Positions 1-13,112 are shown, numbered from the stretch's first letter. The stretch is DNA of 64,000 nt from Chionoecetes opilio (GCA_016584305.1 JACEEZ010018609.1:262482-326481), one strand, 5' to 3'. Translations and numbers: made by a program. Notes: a model not told the origin generated them from the sequence alone.

Positions 1-415
1 TGGAGTGATGTGGAGATGTGGAGGTTGGATGTGGTAATGTGGAGGTTGGATGTGGAGATGTGGAGGTTGGATGTGGAGATGTGAAGGTTGGATGTGGAGA
101 TGTGGAGGTTGGATGTGGAGATGTGGGAGGTTGGCTGTGGAGATGGAGGTGGGGTGGAGATGTGGAGGTTGGATGTGGTAATTGGAGGTTGGATGTGGTA
201 ATGTGTGAGGTGGATGTGGAGATGTGGAGGGTTTGATGTGGAGATGTGGAGGTTGGATGTGGTAATGTGGAGTTGGTGTGGAGATGTGGAGGTTGGATGT
301 GTCATGTGGAGGTTGGATGTGGAGATGTGAGGTTGGATGTAGTATGTGGAAGGTTGATGTGGAATGTGGAGTTTGGGGTGGAGATGTGGAGGTTGGGGTT
401 GTGGAGGGATGTTTA
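1..415. repeat. 21-bp minisatellite
   Basis: A degenerate tandem array with core GATGTGGAGGTTGGATGTG and period about 21 bp, with many small indels. It begins before the window. An open frame through it is repeat-derived and is not a gene. Confidence 0.9.
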
Positions 416-531
416 GAAGAAAGCATGGGGGGGGTTGGGGTAGTTTAGTACTAATCCCCGACGTTTGTGATTAAGGGGGGGAAAGTGTGAACAGCTTAGG
501 GTATAAGTTTAGAAATGTGGGATTAAATGAA

Positions 532-614
532 GAGAGAAGAGAGAGAGAGAGAGAGAAGAGAGAAAGAGAGAAAGGAGAGAGAGAGAGAGAAGAGAAGAGA
601 GAGAGAGAGAGAGA

Positions 615-645
<31 letters not shown>

Positions 646-708
646 ATAGAGAGGGAGAGAAGAAGAAGAGAGAGAGAGAGAAGAGAGGAGAGAAGAAGAG
701 AGAGAGAG
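532..708. repeat. (GA)n microsatellite
   Basis: Imperfect GA/GAA purine tract. From 709 to 1330 I see no gene: AT-rich unique sequence with an ATGATAAT-rich stretch at about 1120-1225. Confidence 0.9.
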
Positions 709-1329
709 CTATTACACCTATTAACCTGTGAGCTATTAAAGCCGCTGCGTACGTGGCCCACAACGCCAGTTCACAACCATGCATCAGTTGGTGGACACGC
801 TGACTCAAAACAGATTTAACGGAGCGGTGTCCAGAATTTAAAGTGATGTGAACAACTGGTTGCTGGCAGGGTGAGTGATAGTGATAAAGTGACTATATAA
901 GGCCAGAGTAAAGACTTAAAATAGGAGCAGAAAAATAACCTTTTAGTCTGTAAGTTACTATGCTACAATGTAATGTTGAATGTAACTTCTCTGTAAACTG
1001 TTAATTTGTATAAATAAAAAAAATAAAAAAAAAAGAGCGAGAAAGATACAGTAGAAAATATAAAAACAAATATAAATGTTTTTTTTGACTAAATACAATA
1101 ATACAGTAGCTAAAATAATAACAATGATATTAATGATGACAATAATAATGATGAGAATGATATTAATGATAATGATAATGATAATGATGACAATAATATT
1201 AATGATAATGATGATAACAATGATAAAACAAAACAAAAACGTTATATATTAGCATTATAACAAACATGCAAATAAAATAAAAAATATGTATAAAAAAAAA
1301 AAAATGCGAGTATAATATCAGCAAAATAA

Positions 1330-1330
<1 letters not shown>

Positions 1331-1372
<42 letters not shown>

Positions 1373-1396
1373 CTCTCTCTCTCTCTCTCTCTCTCC

Positions 1397-1465
<69 letters not shown>
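1331..1465. repeat. (TC)n microsatellite
   Basis: TC dinucleotide tract with a few CC or TT interruptions. The 200 bases after it are AT-rich and empty. Confidence 0.95.
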
Positions 1466-1467
<2 letters not shown>

Positions 1468-1666
1468 AATGAATACAATGCATGTTTTTTTTTCTCGCGA
1501 ATAACAAACATTAAAAAAAGATAAATCGAAAAACTGAAAATTCAAGTCAAGAAATATATACTTAAAATTCTTAAAAATAAACTATGAAAGCGAAAAAAAA
1601 AATCTCAATGTCAATTTCTCCTATTAAAAAAATGAATTAGAGAGAAAACTGCTACCTAGACATTGA

Positions 1667-1681
1667 TCTCTCTCTCTCTCC

Positions 1682-1726
<45 letters not shown>
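1667..1726. repeat. (TC)n microsatellite
   Basis: Short TC tract with minor interruptions. Confidence 0.9.
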
Positions 1727-1729
<3 letters not shown>

Positions 1730-1846
1730 TAAGTCTAACAAGGGAAGGAAATAAGGCTGCATTTTAACCCCGAAATGTGAGAGTAAGTATTTGGGGCTCA
1801 AAGGCGCCTTAAAAGTAGGAATTTCCCGTACTTGACTGCAGGGGAG

Positions 1847-2411
<565 letters not shown>

Positions 2412-2473
2412 TCACGCACACACAAAAGCAAGCACATAATGACACAGTAAGGGAACGAAAGGAGACATAGAAT

Positions 2474-2640
<167 letters not shown>

Positions 2641-2752
2641 ACTAATAATACCCAGGAAACACAAAGGGTCAAAACATAATAGAAAAAACACATGACTTTC
2701 ACCCTTACACCCCTCAATGCCCCGCCCCCTACAACCCCTACCCCGCGGCGGG

Positions 2753-2820
2753 TTGTGAGGGGTTTGGGGGTCACGGGGGGGTCACGGGGGGTCACGGGGG
2801 CCTCTGTACAGGTATATAAG
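2753..2820 (+). promoter_or_regulatory. Promoter of gene 1: G-run block plus TATA box
   Basis: TATATAAG lies at 2813-2820, about 50 bp before the start codon, as in the eight paralogues. Just upstream, 2757-2800 holds five runs of four or more G, the last three separated by TCAC spacers, which can form a G-quadruplex. The other eight genes lack this block. The TATA call rests on motif and spacing; the transcription start was not located. Confidence 0.8.
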
Positions 2821-2870
2821 GGCAGGTGCAGGAGGCAGGTGGGTACAGTCTCCCTACAGTCACCTTCAGG

Positions 2871-4373
2871 ATGTCATTGAAATTCGCGGTGAGACTTCTT
2901 ACCTTCCTGTATTGATTGTTTTTGTATTTGACCTGTGTTTATACTTTCGTTTTTTTGTCATTTTTTTTGTCTTTTCATTTTCAGATTAAAAACAAATATT
3001 CTACTCTCATTTATCTATTTGTATTTTTTGTTTTCTTATTTGAATGTTGGTGGTTGATATACTATATGAAGTTTTGAAAATTCGCCTTTTTTTCAGGTTT
3101 TCTTTATATTTTTTGGAAAATTAGCTTATTTCCAGCTTTTAATTTTTTATATTGGATCGTAAAAGAATGAAATACGTAACATCAGGTTATTCAAGTTCAA
3201 TTCATTTGAATTCATTTTTCTTTTACTTTTTTTTAATTTCATTGCTTCTTTTAATTGGTGTCTTGCTGCCTTTTCTCACATATAAGTAACGTGATTGAAA
3301 CAACTGCTTAATTAACTGAGGGGTTTTCTTCATCTCTTATCTAATGTCTCCAAGTAATGATCTTCACGTTTCTCTTAATTCACGTAGGCCTATAGCCTAC
3401 ATTTATTTCTTTACGCAGCACCGATAAACAGAAGCAGCGGCGATTACGATGTCTGTTTGTCTCTAATATTTTCCATCGCCTCACCCTCCCTGCCTTCCCT
3501 CCCCAGGCTCCCTTGGCCCTCCTGGCGGTGGTGCTCGCCGACCAAACCTCCCACGTGAGCTTCAGTCTGGGAGGCGCCCCGCCCATCACCCACGGCACCT
3601 CCGTCCGCCACGCCCCCGCCTACCACCCCTCGCCCTCGCCCTACCACCCCTCGCCCTCGCCCTACAATCCACGCCCCTCCTACCACCCACGACCCTCCTA
3701 CAAGTCACACTACCCCCCCGAGCCCTCCTACGAGCCGGAGCCCATGTACCACCCCAAGCCCCGCTACCTGCCCAAGCCCTCCTACCGCCCCGAGCCCCGC
3801 TACCCACACGCACCCCCTCCCCCACCCCCGCACAACCGACCCACGCCCTCCTATGCACTCAAGGCGGAGGTCCCGGCCTGCGCCAAGGGTAACCCCAAGT
3901 CCTGGTGCCTCGACGACAAGGAGTACCCGACCTACGAGATCGAGCACGCCGCGGAAGAGCATTACGAGAAGCTGTTGTCCCTGTACGCCGACGTGGCTGA
4001 CCTCAGCACCGACCTCTCCGTGGAGCGGCCCAAGACCCTTGAGGAGGAGACCTACCTCTGCCCCTCGGAGACCGCCTACGTCAGGCCGCTGCGCGCCATC
4101 AACACGGAGGGCAAGTGGCGCGTCGTCGTGAACAACGTGGACGTCCACTACGAGACCCTGACACAGACGACCCGCGTGGAGGAGTGCCTCACCACCGGCG
4201 ACGCCTGCCCGCTGGTGCCAGAGTGTTATGAGTCTTCCTGCCTGCAGAAGTCCATCTACCACCGCTTCCTCGTCTACGACCCCTACGACCAGTACTTCCC
4301 CTTCGCCGTGGAGACCTTCAAGCTGCCCGCCAGCTGCGCCTGCCTCCTCGGCGCATCCACACTCGACCACTAA
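2871..4373 (+). CDS. Gene 1: Spatzle-like (neurotrophin-1-like) secreted cystine-knot protein
   Basis: Join 2871-2888 and 3507-4373, giving 294 residues. Exon 1 is six codons (MSLKFA) followed by donor GTGAGA; the 618-bp intron ends in a pyrimidine tract and CAG. The intron is phase 0 and sits inside the signal peptide (residues 1-17, mature protein from Asp18). Residues about 41-118 are Pro/Tyr/His-rich with PSPY-like repeats. A linker has Cys131 and Cys140. The last 108 residues carry seven cysteines (191, 233, 240, 246, 251, 283, 285), the KWRVVVNN and TQTTRVEEC segments and the closing SCAC pair, which I recognise as the Spatzle cystine knot. The family signals through Toll-type receptors as cleaved extracellular ligands. 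No RXXR or dibasic processing site is obvious before the knot. It is the lone, most divergent member of the cluster, so it may sit closest to the ancestral state (inference). Confidence 0.88.
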
Positions 4374-4500
4374 GTTACTAACAACAAGGCAACTCTCGCT
4401 GCCATCATAACACAACATTAGTCCTATGTCCCAAGTCCTTTGCCCGAACTCCAAGTCCCAAGCCTTAACCCCTAATTACTGTCCCGGCCAGTCTGGGAGA

Positions 4501-4597
4501 CACGTGAAGAAAGCAGTTCTCTAGTCATCTCGTTACGCCAGTATCCCCTTACTATTTATGTATTTACTTAGAGTATATTTTCTGATAAGGAAATAAA
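4501..4597 (+). other. 3' UTR of gene 1: conserved motif and poly(A) signal
   Basis: CACGTGAAGAAAGCAGTTCT plus CTAGTCA at 4501-4529 is shared with all eight paralogues. AATAAA lies at 4592-4597, about 220 bp after the stop codon. Confidence 0.7.
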
Positions 4598-4839
4598 CCG
4601 TGATGTTGTACGGAAATAATACTAATGAAAGCAAAGATGATATTCTTCTAAAAAACCCTCATCATGATGTTTCGCTCCTTTAAAAGATACACGCATGAAT
4701 AACAACACAAGAACACAAAGTTAGGAAAGAATGACGTAATATATACCAGTAAATAGGCGTTCATACCTAGGTGTGAAACGTGTTCGAGTTCGTATTCCGT
4801 TCAGTTCTAGAGTAAAATTATTAGATTGTAACACCAGCG

Positions 4840-4965
4840 CGTGAGGGAGGGAGGGAGGGAGGGAAGGAAGGGGGGAGGGAAGGAGTGGGGGAAGGAAGGG
4901 GGGAGGGAGGGAGTGAGGGAGGGAAGGAAGGAAGGAGGAGGGAGAGGGAAGAAAGGAAGGAAGAT
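4840..4965. repeat. GGGA/GGAA purine repeat
   Basis: Imperfect GGGA and GGAA tetranucleotide tract. Confidence 0.9.
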
Positions 4966-4984
4966 ATATATTTTTTTCTCTCAT

Positions 4985-5061
4985 TCTACTACTACTACTA
5001 CTTTTCTACTACTACTTCTCTACTACTACCACTACTACTGCTACTACCGCTACTACTACTA

Positions 5062-5110
<49 letters not shown>

Positions 5111-5189
5111 AACCACTACTACTACTACTACTACCACCACCACCACTTCTACTACTTTTTCTACTACTACTACTCTACTACTACCACTA

Positions 5190-5220
<31 letters not shown>

Positions 5221-5254
5221 CACTACTACTACTACTACCACCACCACCACCACC

Positions 5255-5295
<41 letters not shown>

Positions 5296-5299
5296 TACG

Positions 5300-5331
<32 letters not shown>

Positions 5332-5340
5332 ACTACTACT

Positions 5341-5381
<41 letters not shown>

Positions 5382-5400
5382 CACTACTACTACTACCACC

Positions 5401-5491
<91 letters not shown>
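4985..5491. repeat. (CTA/CCA)n trinucleotide repeat
   Basis: About 500 bp of CTA mixed with CCA triplets. It yields poly-Thr, poly-Tyr, poly-Leu and other artefactual frames on both strands. Confidence 0.97.
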
Positions 5492-5733
5492 TTTCTTCCC
5501 CCAAAAAGCACACATACACACACACACCTGCTATCTAGATTAAAACATGACCAATACATGTCTTTTTTTCTTTTCTTTTTTTTACATGCCAATTCTTTTT
5601 TTCCTTTCTTTCTTTCTTTCTTTCTTTTTTTCTTTATTTTTATTTTTTTACTTCGTTATTTTTTGTTTTTTTAATATAATTTTTTTTTTTCGAAGATCAG
5701 ATAAAAAAATTGTCAAAGAATTTCGGGTAAAAA

Positions 5734-5932
<199 letters not shown>

Positions 5933-6252
5933 ACCCACACACACACACACACAAGCAAGGGGATGGGGGAGGAGGGAGGTCCCAGCATTAGGGGGAGACC
6001 AAAAGATCGGTAATAATGAGCTTCAAGCTCGCACCGGGAGGGTGAAACTGGCGATCGCGAGTCCGTCTCGCGTGGACAAGACCATGGGTGAATGACATAC
6101 ACACACATAAACATTCTTCCGCACCGACACCCCCGATCTGAGTAAAAAATTAATGGGTGTTTTGGAAGTTTTTCTGGCGTGGTTCCTGCTCATTTTACAG
6201 CCGTAGAACCCTCGCCTCTGCCTTCCTTCTGCCGCGTTGTGTTGCCGGGAGA

Positions 6253-6719
6253 CTCAAGGCCGCGTTAAGCTCGTCGGTAAATATCCAGTTTGACACAAAA
6301 TTCACTTTGGTGGACGAAACAATTTTTCTGGTGAGATTTGATGTGTTTTGAATTAATCTGCTAACCGTTTCTGTCGCAATTCATTTTTTTTTTTTTTGCG
6401 ACAAAAATGATTGAAAAACAAATTGAACTTAACCGAGTCTATACCTAACCTAACCTTAACCTACCTAACCTTGGGGAAAAAAAGGAGATTCGCGACAGAA
6501 ACGGTTAGCAAATTAATTTAAAATAACCTTAAAAAAAAAAAAAAAAAAAAATTTGCGACAGGCACGGTTGGCAGATTAATTGAAAACACATCAAAACTCA
6601 CCAGAAAAAAATTGTTTCATCCACCAAAGTGAATTCGCTGTCAAACTGGAATAATACCGCAGCCCCCTCACCCCCCCCCCCCCCCCGTTATCAGACCTCA
6701 AGGCCGCGTTAAGCTCGTC
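6253..6719. mobile_element. Foldback element flanked by 23-bp direct repeats
   Basis: Inverted arms of about 95 bp at 6285-6379 and 6553-6649 pair closely, from CCAGTTTGACA inward to the CTGTCGCAA segment. A third partial copy of the arm lies at 6491-6522. The block is bracketed by identical 23-bp direct repeats at 6253-6275 and 6697-6719 (core CAAGGCCGCGTTAAGCTCGT). No transposase is present. 6720-7200 is unique AT-rich sequence with no gene seen. Confidence 0.7.
6443..6472. repeat. Interstitial telomere-like CCTAA motifs
   Basis: Several imperfect CCTAA units inside the loop of the foldback element. CCTAA is the C-rich strand of the common arthropod telomere repeat TTAGG. Confidence 0.5.
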
Positions 6720-7204
6720 CTCATCACTCCAGCGCCTCTACTACAAACTATAACTACTACTTATAAACACTGCAATCTGTCTGACACTTTCGCCTTCACT
6801 CATCTCTCTCTGCTTTCCCCGCATTCCCGCCCCTGGTTCCTTGGCGAGGCGGTGGTTAGATCACCTTGGACACTAAATTGGTTCGTTTTTTGAAGGGAAC
6901 GAGGAGAGTGTAGATTGTATTATCATATATATTTACTTCTTGGTTTAAGTTTTGGTGGTTTTTTATCTTGGCCTTGGATTTTTTTTTTTTTTTTTTTTTT
7001 AACTTCACCTTGTTGAAAATATTCGCCACCGTGTTAAACATTTTTTTGGGAAAACAGGGAAGGGGGCAGATCGTAATATCATAATTATTTTTCTTGTTTT
7101 AAGTATTGGTGTTTTCTTCTCTTCACCCTGGTTTCATTTTTTTAATTCGCCTCGTTTGTTATATTGTAAACTTAAAATGTAGTTTTCGTTCATTATTTAT
7201 TTTA

Positions 7205-9030
7205 CTTTACTAAAACGTCCTTAACACTGCCTTCCCTTGCCTATCTATTCATCTAAGAAAAAAACGTTCTTAACACTGCCTTCCCTTGCCTATCTATTCA
7301 TCTAAGAAAAAAACGTCCTTAACACTGCCTTCCCTGCCTCTATCATCTAAGAAAACGTCCTTAACATGCCTTCCTTGCCTATCATTCATCTAAGAAAAAA
7401 CGTTTACACTGCTCCTTTCCTTGCCTATCTATTCATCTTAAAAACGTTCTTAACACTGCCTTCCTTGCCTAGGCTATTCAGTCAAAAAACGTCCTTAACA
7501 CTGACCTTCCCTTCCTTCTATTCATCTAAGGAAAAACGTTCTTAACACTGCCTTCCTTGCTATCTATTCATCTAATAAACATACTTTTAAATGCTTCTTG
7601 CCTTTATTATCTAGAAAAACGTCCTTACACTGCTTTCCCTTGCTTATCTATTCACTTATGAAAAATATACGTCCTTAACACTGCCTTCTTGCATCTATTC
7701 ATTAAGAAAAAAAGTCAACACTGCTTCCTTGCCTATTATTCATCTAGATAAAAAACGTTTCTTACACTGCCTTCCCTTGCCATCTATTCATCTAAGAAAA
7801 AAAACGTCCTTAACATGCTTCCCTTGCTATCTTTTATCTAAAAAAAAAGTCCTTACACTGCCTTCCCTTGCCTATCTATTCATTTAAGAAAAAACGTTCT
7901 TAACACTGCCTTCCTTGCCTATCTATTCATCTAAGAAAAAAAACGTCCTTAACACTGCCTTCCCTTGCCTATCTATTCATCTAGAAAAAAAACGTCTTAA
8001 CACTGCCTTCCCTTGCCTATCTATTCATCTAAGAAAAAAAACGTCCTTAACACTGCCTTCCTTGCCTATCTATTCATCTCAGAAAAAAAACGTTCCTTAA
8101 CACTGCCTTCCCTTGCCTATCTATTCATCTAAGAAAAAAAACGTCCTTAACACTGCGTTCCCTTGCCTATCTATTAATCTAAGAAAAAAAAGTTCTTAAC
8201 ACTGCCTTCCCTTGCCTATCTATTCATCTAAGAAAAAAAACGTTCTTAACACTGCCTTCCCTTGCCTATCTATTCATCTAGAAAAAAACGTCCTTAACAC
8301 TGCCTTCCCTTGCCTATCTATTCATCTAAGAAAAAAAACGTTCTTAACACTGCCTTCCCTTGCCTATCTATTCATCTAAGAAAAAAAACGTCCTTAACAC
8401 TGCCTTCCCTTGCCTATCTATTCATCTAAGAAAAAAAACGTCCTTAACACACTGCGTTCCCTTGCCTATCTATTCATCTAAGAAAAAAAACGTTCTTAAC
8501 ACTGCCTTCCCTTGCCTATCTATTCATCTAAGAAAAAAAACGTCCTTAACACTGCCTTCCCTTGCCTATCTATTCATCTAAGAAAAAAAATGTCCTTAAC
8601 ACTGCCTTCCCTTGCCTATCTATTCATCTAAGAAAAAAATGTCCTTAACACTGCCTTCCCTTGCCTATCTATTCATCTCAGAAAAAAACGTCCTTAACAC
8701 TGCCTTCCCTTGCCTATCTATTAATCTAAGAAAAAAAACGTTCTTAACACTGCCTTCCCTTGCCTATCTATTCATCTAAGAAGAAAAACGTCCTTAACAC
8801 TGCCTTCCCTTGCCTATCTATTCATCTAAGAAAAAAAACGTCCTTAACACGCTTCCCTGCCTATCTATCTCTAGAAAAAAGCCTTACTGCTTCCTGCCTA
8901 TCTATTCATCTAAGAAGAAAAAACGTCCTTAACACTGCCTTCCCTTGCCTATCTATTCATCTAAGAAAAAAAACGTCCTTAACACTGCCTTCCCTTGCCT
9001 ATCTATTCATCTCAAGAAAAAAAATGTCCA
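7205..9030. repeat. About 49-bp minisatellite
   Basis: More than 35 tandem copies containing CGTCCTTAACACTGCCTTCC, then TTGCCTATCTATTCATCTAAG and an A-run of variable length. Copies at 7900-8840 are homogeneous. Copies at 7320-7860 and 8840-8900 carry many one-base deletions. Frames of 60-100 residues here are repeat translation. Confidence 0.95.
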
Positions 9031-9430
9031 TGCAAAATATGAGCTATATAACTAAGCACTAACTAGAAATCTACTTTTTTTTCACTATTACAGTCAACGC
9101 TTATGTATAGTTTTCTTTCTCTCGAACACTACAACACTTATATTGTTAGGAAAGAAGGAAGGAAGGAAGGAAGGAAGGAGGAAGGTTTTTTTTAGGAATG
9201 TCCTCTTCAACATATTTACATTCAACACAGCACACGTCCTTCAACAAACATATGTTCTTTACTGCACTAACTTTTTCTTTGTCAAAACTACGTATCATTC
9301 TTTAGTTTATTTACCACAAAAAATGTCCTTGATTTGTATGCATTCTTTACTGCTCAACAAATGTAACTCTTATAAAACGGAACATTCTAATTCCATAAAG
9401 AGGTTTTACTGAGAGACAAAAAGTATGACG
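9031..9430. other. Intergenic, AT-rich
   Basis: Nothing gene-like is seen. A short (GGAA)n tract lies at about 9150-9182. Confidence 0.6.
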
Positions 9431-9436
9431 TGACGT

Positions 9437-9921
9437 GTAATACTCGTTTAACATAACTCATACTCGTTTATCATAACTCATACTCGTTTATCATAACTCA
9501 TACTCGTTTAACATAACTCATACTCGTTTATCATAACTCATACTCGTTTATCATAACTCATACTCGTTTATCATAACTCATACTCGTTTATCATAACTCA
9601 TACTCGTTTATCATAACTCATACTCGTTTATCATAACTCATACTCGTTTATCATAACTCATACTCGTTTATCATAACTCATACTCGTTTATCATAACTCA
9701 TACTCGTTTATCATAACTCATACTCGTTTAACATAACTCATACTCGTTTAACATAACTCATACTCGTTTATCATAACTCATACTCGTTTATCATAACTCA
9801 TGCTCGTTTATCATAACTCATACTCGTTTATCATAACTCATACTCGTTTATCATAACTCATACTCGTTTATCATAACTCATACTCGTTTATCATAACTCA
9901 TACTCGTTTATCATAACTCAC
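9437..9921. repeat. 20-bp minisatellite, highly homogeneous
   Basis: About 24 copies of TCATAACTCATACTCGTTTA in perfect 20-bp register. Almost the only variation is T or A in TCATAAC/ACATAAC. There are no spacers, so it is not a CRISPR array. Confidence 0.97.
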
Positions 9922-9965
9922 CGTGTTTTTATTTTCTTAGTTTATTTTTTCGTGGATATGAGCGC

Positions 9966-10045
9966 CCCCCCCCCCCACACACACACAAACAGTCACACAC
10001 ACAGACACACACACACACACAGTCACACACACAGTCACACACACA

Positions 10046-10107
<62 letters not shown>
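9966..10107. repeat. (CA)n microsatellite
   Basis: CA tract with early GT/GA interruptions, preceded by a C-run. Confidence 0.95.
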
Positions 10108-10109
<2 letters not shown>

Positions 10110-10281
10110 AAAAGAAGAGGAAAAAAGGGAAAGAAAATAGCAGGTCTATGACTAAAGTTCCAGACTTCCTAAAATATTTTTGGAATAAAATTTAATGTGA
10201 AAATGTCAACAGCGGATGAAGCCTGCAACTATGTCAAGGATTTATACGTTTATAGTGTGATGATGTGCTGGCTCATAAACA

Positions 10282-10464
<183 letters not shown>

Positions 10465-10566
10465 CTCCTCGTCCTTTGCAGCTGTGTTTCCAAATGAAAA
10501 CAAAATCTCTTGTATATCTTTGGCAACACTTATCGTGGATGAGATAATCAAAAGAAGAACAACTGA

Positions 10567-10634
10567 CAGGAGGAGGAGGAGGAGGAGGAGGAGGAGGAGG
10601 AGGAGGAGGAGGAGGAGGAGGAGGAGGAGGAGGA
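10567..10634. repeat. (AGG)n repeat
   Basis: Pure AGG trinucleotide tract. 10635-10900 holds no gene. Confidence 0.95.
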
Positions 10635-10903
10635 TTACATAGGATTACATAGGAATAACAGACACCAAGAGACCTATTGGTCCATAGCGAGGGTATCTGC
10701 TGAACTACATACTAATAACTATCAACTACTTGTAAGAAAACAGTTGGAAAATGATACCATGTCCCTAAAGAGGATAGGAACATGGAAGTTTCATAGTGCA
10801 GAATGATAGGATATGAAAAATACTAACTACAACTACCACTACCACTACAACTAATCGATACGGGGGACTAGATACGAATTCGCACTATCAATACCCATTT
10901 ACT

Positions 10904-11805
10904 TTACAGTGCGCGTCGTCTGTTTTTAAATGTAGTTATTGTGCTGGCTCCGACAACATTTGCTGGTAACTTGTTCCATCGATCAACGACTCTAACATTG
11001 AAATAATTTTTACGGAGTTCGGTGATGCAACGTTGACCGTTTAGTTTTAAACCATTATTTCTTGTTGTCACTTGAGTTGAAAGCTCGAATAGGTTCTCTT
11101 GATTAATGACATCAAAACCTTTTAGGATCTTAAAGGTTTCTATCAAGTCCCCACGGATTCTACGATCCTTTAAGGAAAACATATTAAGTTTCCGCAGTCT
11201 CTCTTCATAAGATGAATTTCGCAGAGATGGAATTTGTTTGGTTGCTCTTCTTTGCACTGATTCCAATTTGGTTTGATCTTTTACGAAACAGGGCGACCAG
11301 AATTGAACGGCATATTCCAAGTGCGGCCTAACCAAGGACGTGTATAATTGTGTCATTACTTTCGGAGTTTTATGTTCAAAGTTACGTTTAATAAAGCCCA
11401 ACATCATATTTGCCTTTTTACTGGCAGCTAGGCAATGCGGACTGGTTTTCAGATCATTACTGATGATGACACCTAAATCCTTTTCCTGCTGTACTTCAGT
11501 TAACGACTTATTTTGCATTTGATAGTTATATTTAAGGTTATCGTTGCCTATATGCATTACTTTACATATATCGGAATTGAATTTTAATAGCCATTTATCA
11601 CTCCAATCTGATAGTTTATCGAGATCACGTTGTAAGAGTTCGCAGTTTTCTCTAGTATATGCTTTACCGCCTAATTTGGTGTCATCTGCAAATTTCGATA
11701 TCTTATCTTAGATACAAGTCCGCAGTCCAGATCGTTGATATATATCAGAAAAAGAGTAGGACCCAAGACCGAGCCCTGAGGCACCCCACTAGTGACATCT
11801 AACCA
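10904..11805 (-). pseudogene. Non-LTR retrotransposon reverse transcriptase fragment (CR1/jockey-like), frameshifted
   Basis: The minus-strand frame 11557-10904 gives about 217 residues of the C-terminal part of a LINE polymerase: KDLGVIISNDL, then LYTSLVRPHLEYA, then the closing WNKLPANVV segment common in such elements. The frame continues upstream without an ATG. Between about 11700 and 11805 the fingers/palm motif [10 protein letters not shown] and the FADDT active-site block lie in another frame. A 5-bp AGATA duplication near 11703 accounts for the shift. It lacks the 5' half with the endonuclease. It is bordered on the right by AGG repeats at 11811-11836. Confidence 0.8.
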
Positions 11806-11836
11806 ATCGAGGAGGAGGAGGAGGAGGAGGAGGAGG

Positions 11837-12741
<905 letters not shown>

Positions 12742-12767
12742 GAGACAAACCGACACACACACACATA

Positions 12768-13063
12768 GGGTACTCCGTGGTGTAGGGGAAGCACGCTCGG
12801 TTCACAACCGAGAAGTCCCGGGTTCGATCCCCGGGTGGAGCGGAAACATATGGGTTGTTTCCTTAAAACCCGAGCCCCTGTCCACCCAGCAGTGAATGGG
12901 TACGGGTGTTAGCCAGGGTTTGTCACCGTTTGTGACCTGCTCTCCGGGGTGCTGGCTTCGGCCAACACAAAGCACTAAGGATGAATGATAAGAATGTGGA
13001 TATGGAGACGGGGCCATACGAGCATTGCTCTGGCCCTGTAAAAAAAAATACAACTAGATGAAT
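12768..13063 (+). mobile_element. tRNA-Val-derived SINE, copy 1
   Basis: The first 75 bases fold like a tRNA. The anticodon stem CTCGG/CCGAG encloses loop TTCACAA (anticodon CAC, valine). A box A-like GTGGTGTAGGGGAAGC and box B GGTTCGATCCC at 12821-12831 are the internal polymerase III promoter. A body of about 220 bp follows, ending CAACTAGATGAATA and then (CA)n. The long body, and a second copy in reverse at 15184-15466, argue for a SINE rather than a functional tRNA gene. Confidence 0.85.
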
Positions 13064-13077
13064 ACACACACACACAC

Positions 13078-13112
<35 letters not shown>
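13064..13112. repeat. (CA)n tail of SINE copy 1
   Basis: The CA repeat follows the 3' end of the SINE directly, as also seen at copy 2. Confidence 0.85.

Noticed and set aside
6157..6351. 64-residue frame starting MFWKFFWRG
   Set aside because: It overlaps the arm of the foldback element and shows no domain or splice context.
7915..9062. Frames reading PIYSSKKKNVLNTAFPCLSI repeatedly
   Set aside because: Translation of the 49-bp minisatellite, with irregular phase.
9437..9921. Possible CRISPR array
   Set aside because: Units follow each other without spacers and no cas-like gene is present.
12769..12843. Functional tRNA-Val gene
   Set aside because: The tRNA-like part is joined to a 220-bp body and occurs again inverted at 15.4 kb, so it is a SINE head.
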